Shown: piece after piece, positions 26,158 through 34,054 of the stretch
Numbering within the stretch: the stretch's first letter is position 1
Layout of the letters: the number at the start of each line of letters is the position of its first letter
NCBI RefSeq assembly: GCF_016887565.1
Contig: NZ_CP069396.1
Coordinates: forward strand, 9,778,001-9,842,000
DNA: 64,000 bases
Direction of reading: 5' to 3'
DNA from: Archangium violaceum
GTDB lineage: Bacteria; Myxococcota; Myxococcia; Myxococcales; Myxococcaceae
Position numbers and translations under genes: made by a program
Notes under the pieces: model-generated
What the model saw: only the letters and a program-made list of their open reading frames with translations
What the model was told of the DNA's origin: nothing
The model's database searches: none

Positions 26158-27432
26158 TCAGGGGGAGTGCGCCGGGAGCCGGAGCGGTCGCGGACGCCCG
26201 TAGGTGAGCTGACGCCACACCCACTCCACGGGCCCCTGGGAGTGGTGGCGAAGCCACAGGACACTGAATCCCCACTGCGCGGCCAGGAGGACGGGGGTGA
26301 GCGGAAGCAGCCACACCGAGCCCACCCGGCCCATGAGGTTCAACCCGTAGCCGTAGAAGAGCAGGAGCCCCAGCACCGTCTGGCAGAGGTAGTTCGTCAG
26401 GGCCATCCGGCCGAGCGGGACGAAGACGGAGAGGAGGCGCTGGCCCCGGGCCGTGCCCCACAGCAGGGTGAAGCCCGAGGCATAGGCCAGGGAGAGCGGG
26501 GCCACGCCCACGGCGTACGCGAGCGTCTGGACGACCCCCAGGGGTGTGAGGGCGAAGGACTGCCCCGTCTCCGCCTCGATCCAGGCGAACAGGCTGCATC
26601 CCAGGAGGCCGAGCACCAGACCGACTCCGAGCACCCGGACGAGGAGCCGACGGTGGACGAGCGGGTCCGGCAGCAGGCGGCGGCCCACCCAGAGGCCGAG
26701 CAGGAACATCGCGAGGACCTTCTCCGGCCGTCCCGTCTGCAGGTAGCGCCCCGGACGCTGGACGGCGTTGGCGAGGTTGCCCAGGAAGACCTGCCACGGG
26801 TGGTCGGAGGAGCGCAGGGAGAAGAGCGTGGCGCCTGGACCTCCCGCGGCCTCGCGGAGGGTGCGGGAGAGCGCATCGAACGGAGGCGTGGGATCCAACG
26901 CCCCACCCGTCCCCATCATGGCGAGCTGGAAGAGCAGCGGCATCCCGAGCAGCACCAGCGTCCACCCCAGGAGCGCGCGGTCAGCGGCTCGCCGGAACAG
27001 GAGGAAGACGAAGCCCATCAGCGCATAGAGGGTGAGGATGTCGCCGTGCCACAGCACGAGGATGTGGAAGAGGCCGATGCCGAGCAGCGCGGCCATCCTC
27101 CGGAGGAACAACCGCCGGAAGTCACCGCCGCGCCGCTCGGTGCGGTCCTGAAGCAGGGCGAACCCCACCCCGAACAGGAACGAGAAGAGGGAGTAGAACT
27201 TCCCCTCCACGAACAGGTTCATCGCGAACACCACGGCCCGGTCGAGCTCCGCGGTGGGGAGCGCCGCCAGTTGAGCGGGGCTCATCACGTAGTGACCGGC
27301 GAAGCTGATCAGGTTCGCGAAGAGGATGCCGAGCAGCGCGAAGCCACGGAGCGCGTCGAGCAGGGCGATGCGCTCCTCGGGCCCGGCCGGCCGGAGCGCC
27401 CCCTCGGTGGTCGTCAGGGTGGTGCGGGACAT
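26158..27432 (-). CDS. DUF418 family multi-spanning membrane protein (YeiB-like)
   Basis: 424 residues with about ten membrane helices. It opens with ERIALLDALRGFALLGILFANL and has GKFYSLFSFLFGVGFALL, both signatures of the DUF418/YeiB group, then the C-terminal GRMALTNYLCQTVLG of the same family. These proteins are related to acyltransferase-3 membrane enzymes, but their reaction is unproven. A 7-3-7 palindrome lies 29-45 bases upstream of the ATG and may be its operator. Confidence 0.85.
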   Translation of the reverse strand: MSRTTLTTTEGALRPAGPEERIALLDALRGFALLGILFANLISFAGHYVMSPAQLAALPTAELDRAVVFAMNLFVEGKFYSLFSFLFGVGFALLQDRTERRGGDFRRLFLRRMAALLGIGLFHILVLWHGDILTLYALMGFVFLLFRRAADRALLGWTLVLLGMPLLFQLAMMGTGGALDPTPPFDALSRTLREAAGGPGATLFSLRSSDHPWQVFLGNLANAVQRPGRYLQTGRPEKVLAMFLLGLWVGRRLLPDPLVHRRLLVRVLGVGLVLGLLGCSLFAWIEAETGQSFALTPLGVVQTLAYAVGVAPLSLAYASGFTLLWGTARGQRLLSVFVPLGRMALTNYLCQTVLGLLLFYGYGLNLMGRVGSVWLLPLTPVLLAAQWGFSVLWLRHHSQGPVEWVWRQLTYGRPRPLRLPAHSP

Positions 27433-27460
27433 GCCCTCATTTCACCCGGCCGCCATAAAA

Positions 27461-27477
27461 ATGCAACCGTGTTGCAT
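27461..27477. promoter_or_regulatory. Perfect palindrome ATGCAAC-CGT-GTTGCAT before the DUF418 gene
   Basis: Seven-base arms around three bases, in an AT-rich patch (27455-27485) of an otherwise GC-rich spacer. Its position 29-45 bases before the start on the minus strand is where a repressor would overlap a promoter. The arms suit a dimeric regulator, but I cannot name the family with confidence. Confidence 0.6.
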
Positions 27478-27514
27478 AAGTAATCATGTCGCGGCCCGAG
27501 GGGGCACCGCGGTG

Positions 27515-28162
27515 TCAGCGCTTCAGCTCCGCGTCGATCGTCTTGACGAAGTCCTCCATGGGGCGCGCGCCCACCACCGCCGTGTCATTGACGAAGAAGG
27601 TGGGCGTGCCGCTGATCCCCCGCGAGCGTGACTCCACCACGTCCGCCTCGACGTAGCTCGCGAACTCGTGGGTGTCGAGCGAGCGCTTGAACCGCGCCAC
27701 GTCCAGGCCCAGCTTCTGGGCCAGCTGCTCCAGGGAGGCCCGGTCCAGCGCCCGCTGCTGCTGGAAGAGCGCGTCGTGGAACTCCCAGAAGCGGCCCTGG
27801 GCGTTGGCCGCCATGCTCGCCTCCGCCGCCAGCCGCGCGTTGTCGTGCATGGGCAGGGGGGCGTGGCGGAAGACGATGCGGATCTTGTCTCCGTACTTCT
27901 CGCGCAACTGCTTCACCGTGGCGTTGCCCCTGGAGCAGAAGGGGCACTGGAAGTCCGACCACACCTCCACCGTCACCTTCGCGCTCGTGGGGCCCTGGCT
28001 GGGGGCCTCGGAGCGGGGCGTGGCCGCGCGCGGCGCCGCGGCGGAGTGCGACGCATGGTCATGACCCTTGGGGCAATTGCCATCACAGGCGGAGGCGGAG
28101 GAGACGGGGAGGAACGTGGACACGAACGCGCCAACGAGCGCGGCGGTGACGATGCGCTTCAT
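27515..28162 (-). CDS. Periplasmic DsbA-like thioredoxin-fold protein
   Basis: 215 residues with a signal peptide (MKRIVTAALVGAFVSTFLPVSSASA). Next comes a Cys/His-rich linker (CDGNCPKGHDHASH, residues 26-39) and then a DsbA-type domain with active site CPFC at 73-76 and the cis-proline loop GTPTFF. It fits the thioredoxin_4 group that reduces, oxidises or isomerises envelope disulfides. The CxxxC plus HxHxxH linker could bind metal, which is not standard for the group. GAGG seven bases before the ATG supports the start. It is upstream of DUF418 on the same strand, but 82 bases and a palindrome separate them. Confidence 0.85.
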   Translation of the reverse strand: MKRIVTAALVGAFVSTFLPVSSASACDGNCPKGHDHASHSAAAPRAATPRSEAPSQGPTSAKVTVEVWSDFQCPFCSRGNATVKQLREKYGDKIRIVFRHAPLPMHDNARLAAEASMAANAQGRFWEFHDALFQQQRALDRASLEQLAQKLGLDVARFKRSLDTHEFASYVEADVVESRSRGISGTPTFFVNDTAVVGARPMEDFVKTIDAELKR

Positions 28163-28361
28163 GAGCTGACCTCGATGTGGAGTGGAATGGTGCGCACGCC
28201 CCTGGGAGGGGGCGGCGGCCGGGGCTGTCCTGCTCGCCCTGGCCCCTCGTAGTGAACCGAGCCCCGCGCTGGTTTCAGCGCTCCATTTTCCTTCGCGGCG
28301 CGCCCGGTGTCGGCGGGACCCGGGTGTGCGAGACTCGGGAGACCTAGAGGAGAGAGAATCC

Positions 28362-29162
28362 ATGACCGCGCAATCGTCGCCCTCCCCATCCACGGGCGAG
28401 GGGGGCCGCTGCCACGCGCACCCGGACCAGCCCGCGCTCGGCGCCTGCACCCGATGCGGTGTCTTCTTCTGCGAAAGGGATCGCCGCCTCGTGGACGACC
28501 AGCCGTACTGCGACACCTGTGCGGCGCGCCCGGATGTGGACTACCTGGAGCGCTTCCGGCTCGAGTACTGGGGCAAGCGCGATGGGTGGGCGTGGATGGT
28601 GGGCATCAATGCGGTGGCCTACCTGATCGGCGGCGTGTTCCTGCTGGTGGCTGGCGGGGCGAACATGCTGACGACCGCGCTGTTCTGGCTCGTCGCGGGA
28701 GCGGTGTGCGCCTGCTTCTGGCTCGGCCAGCCCTGGGCGCGGCTGGGGTTCGTCTTCATCCCGCTCGTTTTCATGGGCATCTCCCTGGTGAAGGCGGAGC
28801 CCATGGGGCTGGCCTTCGGGGTCATGCCCCTGCTCATGTCCATCTCCATCTACAACGACACCCGCAACAAGCTCTTCTTCCAGGTGGAAATGCCGCGCGA
28901 GACGCTGCGAAAGGCGTGGCACCTCTACAAGAACAACGCGGTGGCGCGGGCGGGCCTGATGCTCGGGGTGCTGGGGCTCTTCTTCCCCGGCGTCGGGCTC
29001 ATCGCGCTGGTGTGCTCCGGCATCGGCCTGCGGAACGTGGACCCGGACGCGCAACCCCCCATCGGGCGCAAGGGGCAGGCCATCGCCGGCCTCGTACTCG
29101 GCGCGGTGGGGTGCCTCTTCTGGGTCTGGTTGGGGGTGTACGGCTTCCCGCGCCTCGGCTGA
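28362..29162 (+). CDS. B-box-like zinc-finger membrane protein with DUF4190-type tail
   Basis: 266 residues. The N-terminus CHAHPDQPALGACTRCGVFF (17-36), then CERDRRL and YCDTCAARP, is a cross-brace zinc site like that seen in many myxobacterial membrane proteins. Four to six transmembrane helices follow, and the end (GRKGQAIAGLVLGAVGCLFW) resembles DUF4190. Function unknown; the finger may mediate protein contacts at the inner face of the membrane. AGAGGAGAG precedes the ATG by a good distance. It is divergent from the DsbA-like gene across 199 bases. Confidence 0.72.
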   Translation: MTAQSSPSPSTGEGGRCHAHPDQPALGACTRCGVFFCERDRRLVDDQPYCDTCAARPDVDYLERFRLEYWGKRDGWAWMVGINAVAYLIGGVFLLVAGGANMLTTALFWLVAGAVCACFWLGQPWARLGFVFIPLVFMGISLVKAEPMGLAFGVMPLLMSISIYNDTRNKLFFQVEMPRETLRKAWHLYKNNAVARAGLMLGVLGLFFPGVGLIALVCSGIGLRNVDPDAQPPIGRKGQAIAGLVLGAVGCLFWVWLGVYGFPRLG

Positions 29163-29280
29163 GCTGGCGCGCTGGCCGCCTGGTGGGGCAACGGGCGTGA
29201 CGATTTCCTGAAACCCCATCGGGGGGTCCCGCGTACCAGGGGAGAGCGCCCGCACCGGGCGCACCCGGAGGCCTGAATCC

Positions 29281-29925
29281 ATGACGACCGCACCCGCTGT
29301 CCCTCCCCTCTCCCACCGCGCCCCGCCGACGGTGGCGCGCCGGCTGTTGCCCGCGGCGCTGGCCCTGTTCACGGTGTTGAGTGCATCCGCCGAGGCTCGC
29401 GGCGCCTCGGGCCCGAACGTCGCGGAAGCCACCACGGAGACGGCGTACCTGGCCGGTGGATGCTTCTGGGGAATGGAGGATCTGCTGCGCAAGATTCCGG
29501 GCGTCATCGAGACGGAGGTCGGCTACACGGGCGGCGCGAAGGAGTTCTCCCGTCCGACCTATGACGACGTGCGGACGGGACGGACGGGGCACGCGGAGTC
29601 CGTACGCATCGTCTTCAACCCGAAGCTGCTGACGTACGAGGCGCTGCTGGAGAAGTGGTTCTTCCGCATGCACGATCCGACGACGCTCAACCGCCAGGGC
29701 AACGACGTGGGCACGCAGTACCGCTCGGCCATCTTCTACGTGTCGGACGAGCAGCGCCGGGTGGCCGAGGCGGTGAAGGCCCGGGTCAACGCGTCGGGCA
29801 AGTGGAAGCGACCCGTCGTCACGGAGATCACCCCCGCGGGCACGTTCACCCCCGCCGAGCAGTACCACCAGGACTACCTGGTGAAGAATCCAGGCGGCTA
29901 CACCTGCCACTACATGAGGGAGTAG
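29281..29925 (+). CDS. msrA: Peptide-methionine (S)-S-oxide reductase MsrA, exported
   Basis: 214 residues. After a hydrophobic leader ([22 protein letters not shown]), the enzyme domain starts with [11 protein letters not shown] (catalytic C61) and continues with [19 protein letters not shown], the QYRSAIF block and [10 protein letters not shown]209 near the end (GYTCHYMRE) can resolve the sulfenic intermediate. Most MsrA proteins are cytoplasmic; the leader points to the periplasm, where the enzyme would repair oxidised methionines of envelope proteins. The nearby DsbA-like protein may supply redox context. GGAGG precedes the start. Confidence 0.93.
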   Translation: MTTAPAVPPLSHRAPPTVARRLLPAALALFTVLSASAEARGASGPNVAEATTETAYLAGGCFWGMEDLLRKIPGVIETEVGYTGGAKEFSRPTYDDVRTGRTGHAESVRIVFNPKLLTYEALLEKWFFRMHDPTTLNRQGNDVGTQYRSAIFYVSDEQRRVAEAVKARVNASGKWKRPVVTEITPAGTFTPAEQYHQDYLVKNPGGYTCHYMRE

Positions 29926-29929
29926 CAAA

Positions 29930-29966
29930 CTCCCCTCTCCCTCCGGGAGAGGGACGGGGTGAGGGT
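29930..29966. repeat. 37-bp palindromic repeat, copy 2
   Basis: Identical to 5974-6010. The stem is CCCTCTCCC (29933-29941), loop TCC, GGGAGAGGG (29945-29953), plus the ACGGGGTGAGGGT tail. It begins four bases after the msrA stop and separates msrA from the convergent phosphoesterase gene, where it could stop transcription. Confidence 0.8.
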
Positions 29967-29990
29967 GAGGGGTCAGGAGCGCACGCCCTG

Positions 29991-30494
29991 TCAGGTTCCC
30001 GTGAATGGCACCTCGACTTCCAAGGCCCAGGGTCCACCCAGGTAACGCCACAACAAGAAGCCCTCGCCTCGCGCCATGAAGGGCGAGAAGCCCGCCTCCA
30101 GCGAAACCTTCAGCGCGCGGGCCTCCTCCACGGATACCTTGTTCTGCACCGTCACGTGAGGGCGGAATCCCTGCCGGTCCTGGGGCGTCAGCCAATGCGC
30201 CCACCGCCGGGCCAGCTCCGCGCGCAAGGAGCTCAATGGCGGGGAGCCGATCTCGAACGCCACCCCGCGCCCCAGCGAGCGCAGCCCCGTCACCTGCAAC
30301 TCCACCGCGGCGGTGGGCGCCACCGCGCGCAGGTCCGCCTCCACGGTGTCTCGCTCCCCTCCGGGCAGATGGTGGAACAACGTCAGGTGCGCGGAGAGGT
30401 GGTTGAGCTTCGCCGGGAAGTGTTCCCGGCGCAGGCGGTCGAAGAGGGAGAAGGTGTCCGCATCGAGCTTCAAGGTCACGATGAGTGGCTCCAT
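29991..30494 (-). CDS. 2H phosphoesterase family protein (2'-5' RNA ligase-like)
   Basis: 167 residues containing two H-x-T motifs, H36-L-T38 (SAHLTLF) and H113-V-T115 (RPHVTVQ), which form the twin active site of 2H/LigT phosphoesterases. These enzymes act on 2'-5' linkages or cyclic phosphates of RNA and nucleotides; the physiological substrate in bacteria is seldom known. It is a single gene converging on msrA, with the 37-bp palindrome between them. Confidence 0.87.
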   Translation of the reverse strand: MEPLIVTLKLDADTFSLFDRLRREHFPAKLNHLSAHLTLFHHLPGGERDTVEADLRAVAPTAAVELQVTGLRSLGRGVAFEIGSPPLSSLRAELARRWAHWLTPQDRQGFRPHVTVQNKVSVEEARALKVSLEAGFSPFMARGEGFLLWRYLGGPWALEVEVPFTGT

Positions 30495-30544
30495 CCTTCT
30501 CCCCCTTCTCTTCGACTTCCTTCAGCCCCGAGCCGACTGGCGGC

Positions 30545-30808
30545 TCAGAACTCGGTGGTGCACTGCCATTGATTGAAAGGGATGTCCTGGCAGTAGCACC
30601 AGCCCTGCGCGCCATTGTTGAACACACAGGGCACTTCGGAGGTCGGGTTGCAGCCCCGGTATTGAATCTGCTCGCAGGACGTGGCGAGCTCCGTCTTGTC
30701 CTGCTGCGCGGGCGCTTCGTTCCCGGTGCTGTCGGGCTCAACCCCTCCACCACACCCCACCCCCACGGCGGCTACGAGGAACGCGGACACGAGGACGGCT
30801 CTGAACAT
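30545..30808 (-). CDS. Small Cys-rich lipoprotein
   Basis: 87 residues. MFRAVLVSAFLVAAVGVGCGG is a lipoprotein signal with the acylated cysteine at residue 19. The mature part has six cysteines (CEQIQYRGCNPTSEVPCVF, then WCYCQD and QCTTEF), probably three disulfides. AAGGGG upstream fixes the ATG at 30808. A degenerate copy of its middle section lies at 33275-33316. It is divergent from another small secreted Cys-rich gene. Function unknown. Confidence 0.72.
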   Translation of the reverse strand: MFRAVLVSAFLVAAVGVGCGGGVEPDSTGNEAPAQQDKTELATSCEQIQYRGCNPTSEVPCVFNNGAQGWCYCQDIPFNQWQCTTEF

Positions 30809-30911
30809 GAGTGAAGCCCCTTTCACGACGAAGGAAGCGGGATGGGACATGGCTCGAGACGCGTTCGTCAAGCGGATCCACGTACAGACGATCTTGATGC
30901 TGTCATGGTCC

Positions 30912-30925
30912 AGCACGAACGTGCT
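30912..30925. promoter_or_regulatory. AGCACG-AA-CGTGCT palindrome in a divergent spacer
   Basis: A perfect 6-2-6 inverted repeat in the 173-bp spacer between the two divergent small secreted protein genes, about 57 bases before the plus-strand start. It may be a shared operator. By length alone it could also be chance. Confidence 0.35.
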
Positions 30926-30981
30926 CTGATGCGCTCGGGCAGTTCCTTGTCGTCTCGGCAAGCACCTGCACAGGAGAAGTC

Positions 30982-31290
30982 ATGAACGCGTTGCTCAGGC
31001 CCCTGATGAATCTGGCTGTTCTCTCCGTCCTCACCTTCTCGACTGGAGCGCTGGCGATCCTGCATTGCGACCAGACGTGTGGAGAGAGCGTGTCGTGCGA
31101 CACCGCCTGTTATCACTGGGCGTACGGGCGCACGACCTGCGGTAAGGCCGGGATGGAGTGCACGAGCGAACCCCAGGTGGACTCGCGGGTCTCCATGACC
31201 GAGCAGCGGTCCTCGTCCGAGGAGTCCTCGCTGACGTGCCATGCGCCGGAGCAGGCGCCCGAGTCCTCTTCTCAGCCCGCCAGGAGCTGA
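30982..31290 (+). CDS. Small secreted Cys-rich protein
   Basis: 102 residues with a signal peptide (MNALLRPLMNLAVLSVLTFSTGALA). The mature part starts ILHCDQTCGESVSCDTACYH and contains seven or so cysteines, then a Ser/Glu/Gln-rich tail. GGAG lies seven bases before the ATG. The Cys spacing is unlike the neighbouring lipoprotein, so they are not close paralogues. Such small disulfide-rich exported proteins are common and mostly uncharacterised in myxobacteria. Confidence 0.68.
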   Translation: MNALLRPLMNLAVLSVLTFSTGALAILHCDQTCGESVSCDTACYHWAYGRTTCGKAGMECTSEPQVDSRVSMTEQRSSSEESSLTCHAPEQAPESSSQPARS

Positions 31291-31365
31291 CGCGGGTCGC
31301 CGGCTTCACAGCCTCCAACGCGCCACGGTAGAATCCACCGGTCTCGCCGGAAAGGACGGCCTGTC

Positions 31366-31851
31366 TTGACGCCTCTCGCCGCCTTCTCGCTTCGCGGCGA
31401 GCCCGCAACCCGGGAGGGGCCCGTCGGCGCGCTTTTCCATGAAGGACGAGAGACGGGCCTGCGCATCCACGCAGCCAGGCTCGAAGCACAGTTCCACGTT
31501 CAGCCGAACCTCTTCCTGCTGTTCTTCACCGACGACTCGCCCTACGAGGAAGAGCTTCAAATCCTGCTGCTGGACACGCACTTCCAGCTCCTGGATGGAC
31601 TCGTGCTGGGACAGCCCTACACACCGGGGATGCTCTCCGGGCTCGACGCCCAGGGTGAGCAGGGGCTCCTTTTCGACTTCTTCGCGGACACACGCCTGCT
31701 CCTGAGTGTTCATCCCGAGGGGGTGTTTCACATGATCAGGCGCCTGCCGTCCTTCGCCAGACCCCTCAAGGGCCGTTTCTTCTCCAGACACTACCTGACC
31801 CTCCAGGAAACCCCAGGCGCCACGGACAAGGAGAACCGGAATGCCCAATAA
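31366..31851 (+). CDS. Hypothetical protein with TTG start
   Basis: 161 residues starting at a TTG with AAGGA ten bases upstream. It is a soluble, strand-rich sequence (NLFLLFFTDDSPYEEELQIL, then LLFDFFADTRLLLSV) without signal peptide or known motif. Base composition is slightly lower in GC than the flanks. Nothing more can be said about function; it stands between a secreted Cys-rich gene and the transporter gene. Confidence 0.55.
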   Translation: MTPLAAFSLRGEPATREGPVGALFHEGRETGLRIHAARLEAQFHVQPNLFLLFFTDDSPYEEELQILLLDTHFQLLDGLVLGQPYTPGMLSGLDAQGEQGLLFDFFADTRLLLSVHPEGVFHMIRRLPSFARPLKGRFFSRHYLTLQETPGATDKENRNAQ

Positions 31852-31975
31852 GGCCGCGGCGATCAGCTACCTGCGAGCCCTGTAGGCGAACCGGAGGCCA
31901 GCTGAGGCCATCCCCATCCGGAGCGAGAGGAGTTCGTTCTTGCTTCGCGGTGGGTGCTCGCCAACGCTCACGAGC

Positions 31976-33217
31976 ATGTCCGTGCTCCCCGCCGCACCGC
32001 CACCCGACGATTCGTCCATGCCGCCCGAGTCCCAGGCCGGGCGGCGCAGCCTTGCCGCCGATGTCTCGCTCTCCGCCATCGTCACCGGGTTCGTGACGGT
32101 GCTCGTCGGCTACACGAGCTCGGCCGTCATCGTCTTCGAGGCCGCGCGGGCCACGGGGGCGGATGCGGCGATGGTGGCGTCGTGGATGTGGGCGCTGGGC
32201 CTGGGCATGGGGCTCACGTGCATCGGTCTGTCGATACGGTATCGCATGCCCGTGGTCACGGCATGGTCGACACCGGGCGCGGCATTGCTCGTCACGAGCG
32301 CGCCAGGGATTCCACTGTCCGCGCTCTCCGGGGCCTTCGTCGCGACCGGAATCCTCATCCTCGTCGCGGGCGCGACGGGCTGGTTCGAACGCGTGATGTC
32401 GCGCATTCCCCTGTCACTTGCCTCGGGAATGCTCGCGGGTGTCCTGCTGCGCTTCGGGCTCGACGCCTTCGGCGCGGTGCGCACCGCGCCCGTGCTCGTC
32501 ACGGCGATGTTCGGCGTATGGCTGCTGGGGCGCCGCTTCTGGCCACGCTACGCCGTGCCGGGTGCGCTCGGGGTGGGAATCGCCATCGCGGCGGGGGCTG
32601 GGACGCTCCGGTTCACGGGCGTTCCGCTGGCGCTGGCGACTCCGGTCTTCGTGACACCCGCCTTCTCCTGGTCGGCGCTCATCAGCGTCACGGCTCCCCT
32701 GTTCATCGTGACGATGGCGTCACAGAACATTCCGGGCGTCGCGACGATGCGCGCACACGGCTATACGCCCCCCGTCTCGCCCGTGATTGCGTGGACCGGC
32801 GCCGCGACGACGCTGCTGGCGCCCTTTGGCGGGTACACGCTGAACCTCGCGGCGATCACCGCCGCCATCTGCATGGGCCGCGATGCGCACGAGGATCCAC
32901 GCCGTCGCTATGTGGCGGCGATGGCCGCTGGTGTTTTCTACGTGCTGCTGGGACTTTTCGGCGCGACGATCGGAGCGCTGCTCGCGGCCTTCCCGCGTGA
33001 GCTCGTCGCGGCGCTCGCGGGGCTCGCGCTCGTGGGGACGATTGGAAACGGGCTGGCGACCGCCGCCAGGGACGAGACGGAGCGCGAGGCGGCGATCGTG
33101 ACCTTCCTCGTCACGGCGTCGGGCCTCACGCTGTGGGGTGTGGGGGCCGCGTTCTGGGGCCTCGTCGCCGGCCTGGTCGTGCGAGCGGTGTTCTCGTGGA
33201 AGCGCCCGGGGCGCTGA
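31976..33217 (+). CDS. BenE-type benzoate/proton symporter family protein
   Basis: 413 residues with about eleven membrane helices. LAADVSLSAIVTGFVTVLVGYTSS, AWSTPGAALLVTSAPG and MASQNIPGVATMRAHGYTPP are the hallmark segments of the BenE family, which imports benzoate. No benzoate-degradation genes are nearby, so the physiological substrate may be another aromatic acid. The start was placed at ATG 31976; a TTG at 31940 gives a non-conserved extension. Confidence 0.85.
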   Translation: MSVLPAAPPPDDSSMPPESQAGRRSLAADVSLSAIVTGFVTVLVGYTSSAVIVFEAARATGADAAMVASWMWALGLGMGLTCIGLSIRYRMPVVTAWSTPGAALLVTSAPGIPLSALSGAFVATGILILVAGATGWFERVMSRIPLSLASGMLAGVLLRFGLDAFGAVRTAPVLVTAMFGVWLLGRRFWPRYAVPGALGVGIAIAAGAGTLRFTGVPLALATPVFVTPAFSWSALISVTAPLFIVTMASQNIPGVATMRAHGYTPPVSPVIAWTGAATTLLAPFGGYTLNLAAITAAICMGRDAHEDPRRRYVAAMAAGVFYVLLGLFGATIGALLAAFPRELVAALAGLALVGTIGNGLATAARDETEREAAIVTFLVTASGLTLWGVGAAFWGLVAGLVVRAVFSWKRPGR

Positions 33218-33274
33218 GACGGAAAGAGCCCGGCCTTCGCCCTTCCCCCTCACTGAGAATCCTATACGTGTCCG

Positions 33275-33316
33275 ATTGATGAACACACAGGCTGCTTCGG
33301 AGGTCGGGTCGCATCC
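33275..33316 (-). pseudogene. Remnant of a Cys-rich lipoprotein gene
   Basis: This 42-base stretch matches 30614-30655 at 36 of 42 positions, and in the coding frame it still reads GCDPTSEAACVFIN against GCNPTSEVPCVFNN of the lipoprotein gene. The in-frame reading hits a TGA a few codons upstream, and similarity is lost on both sides, so it is a fragment and not a gene. Confidence 0.6.
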
Positions 33317-33370
33317 GTCTCCAGAATCTCAGGGAGTTGCTCATCCAACTCATGCATCTAGGATGCGAGA

Positions 33371-33829
33371 ATGCTCACGTCTCGCGCCACGCTCTGCTGC
33401 AGTGTCCTGTGGGTGCTGTCTTCTGGCTGCGTCGGCTCGTCCGCCACGACGCGAAAGGACGAGCCGGGCGCGGAGGCGGTCGTGCCCGCGACCGAAGCCG
33501 CCGCGCAGACGCCTGCCGCACGGGAGGAGGCGCCGACACAGGAGCCCTCGGGCTACGGCTACACGCCGGAGGCTCCCATCAAGGTCGGCGGAGGTCCTCG
33601 GAGCGAGCATGAGTACCTGCAGTACCTGCGCGGTCCCGAGGGTCAGCGGCTGCGCTACCAGCGGCTCGGCAGCTGCTGCGACTTCAAGGATCCCTCCCTG
33701 CCCTTTGGCGGCGGCCTGCTCGACATGTACGAAGTGACGTACGAGGGTCTGGAGAAGCCGGTGACGCTCTACCTCGACATGTACCGCCGCGAGGAGCCGC
33801 GCGCTCCCGCCGGCTTCCGCCTCGACTGA
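33371..33829 (+). CDS. Lipoprotein of the family often mislabelled as KDO-8-P synthase
   Basis: 152 residues with a lipoprotein signal (MLTSRATLCCSVLWVLSSGC, lipidated C20) and a Pro/Ala/Glu linker. The domain then reads YGYTPEAPIKVGGG, YLQYLRGPEGQRLRYQRLGS, CC and LLDMYEVTYEGLEKPVTLYL. The same order of motifs occurs in a small secreted family that databases sometimes call '2-dehydro-3-deoxyphosphooctonate aldolase' in error; there is no TIM barrel here. The role is unknown. Confidence 0.75.
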   Translation: MLTSRATLCCSVLWVLSSGCVGSSATTRKDEPGAEAVVPATEAAAQTPAAREEAPTQEPSGYGYTPEAPIKVGGGPRSEHEYLQYLRGPEGQRLRYQRLGSCCDFKDPSLPFGGGLLDMYEVTYEGLEKPVTLYLDMYRREEPRAPAGFRLD

Positions 33830-33985
33830 GGCGCACGCATCAGGACGGGCCCTCCCGGTACGTCAAACGCCACACACAGCGTCCGGCCGTGAGGAAGGCT
33901 GTCTCGGCATGAGCCTCGGCACAGGCGCCTCGAGCGAGGGCGGAACCGAAGCGGCAAGAGGCGAGCAGAAAGAGCAGACGCCGCG

Positions 33986-34052
33986 AGTGGGTTGGGCCGG
34001 CTTGTTTCGCCGCTCGGCCAAGAAAACCGAGCAGCGACCCACTGAAACAAGC
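33986..34052 (-). terminator. Elaborate stem-loop region after the xanthine dehydrogenase operon
   Basis: Read on the minus strand directly after the xdhB stop: GCTTGTTTC and GAAACAAGC form a 9-bp outer stem around an inner stem (CGCTGCTCGG with CCGAGCGGCG, one G-U pair). A third dyad, AGTGGGT with ACCCACT, crosses the outer stem. It probably ends the operon; the crossing dyad is unusual. Confidence 0.55.
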
Positions 34053-34054
34053 GC

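Noticed and set aside
31841-31885. 14-codon frame starting ATGCCCAAT after the TTG-start gene
   Set aside because: Too short, with no ribosome-binding site of its own; most likely chance.
33371-33829. KdsA (KDO-8-phosphate synthase) assignment
   Set aside because: 152-residue lipoprotein with none of the aldolase's barrel motifs.
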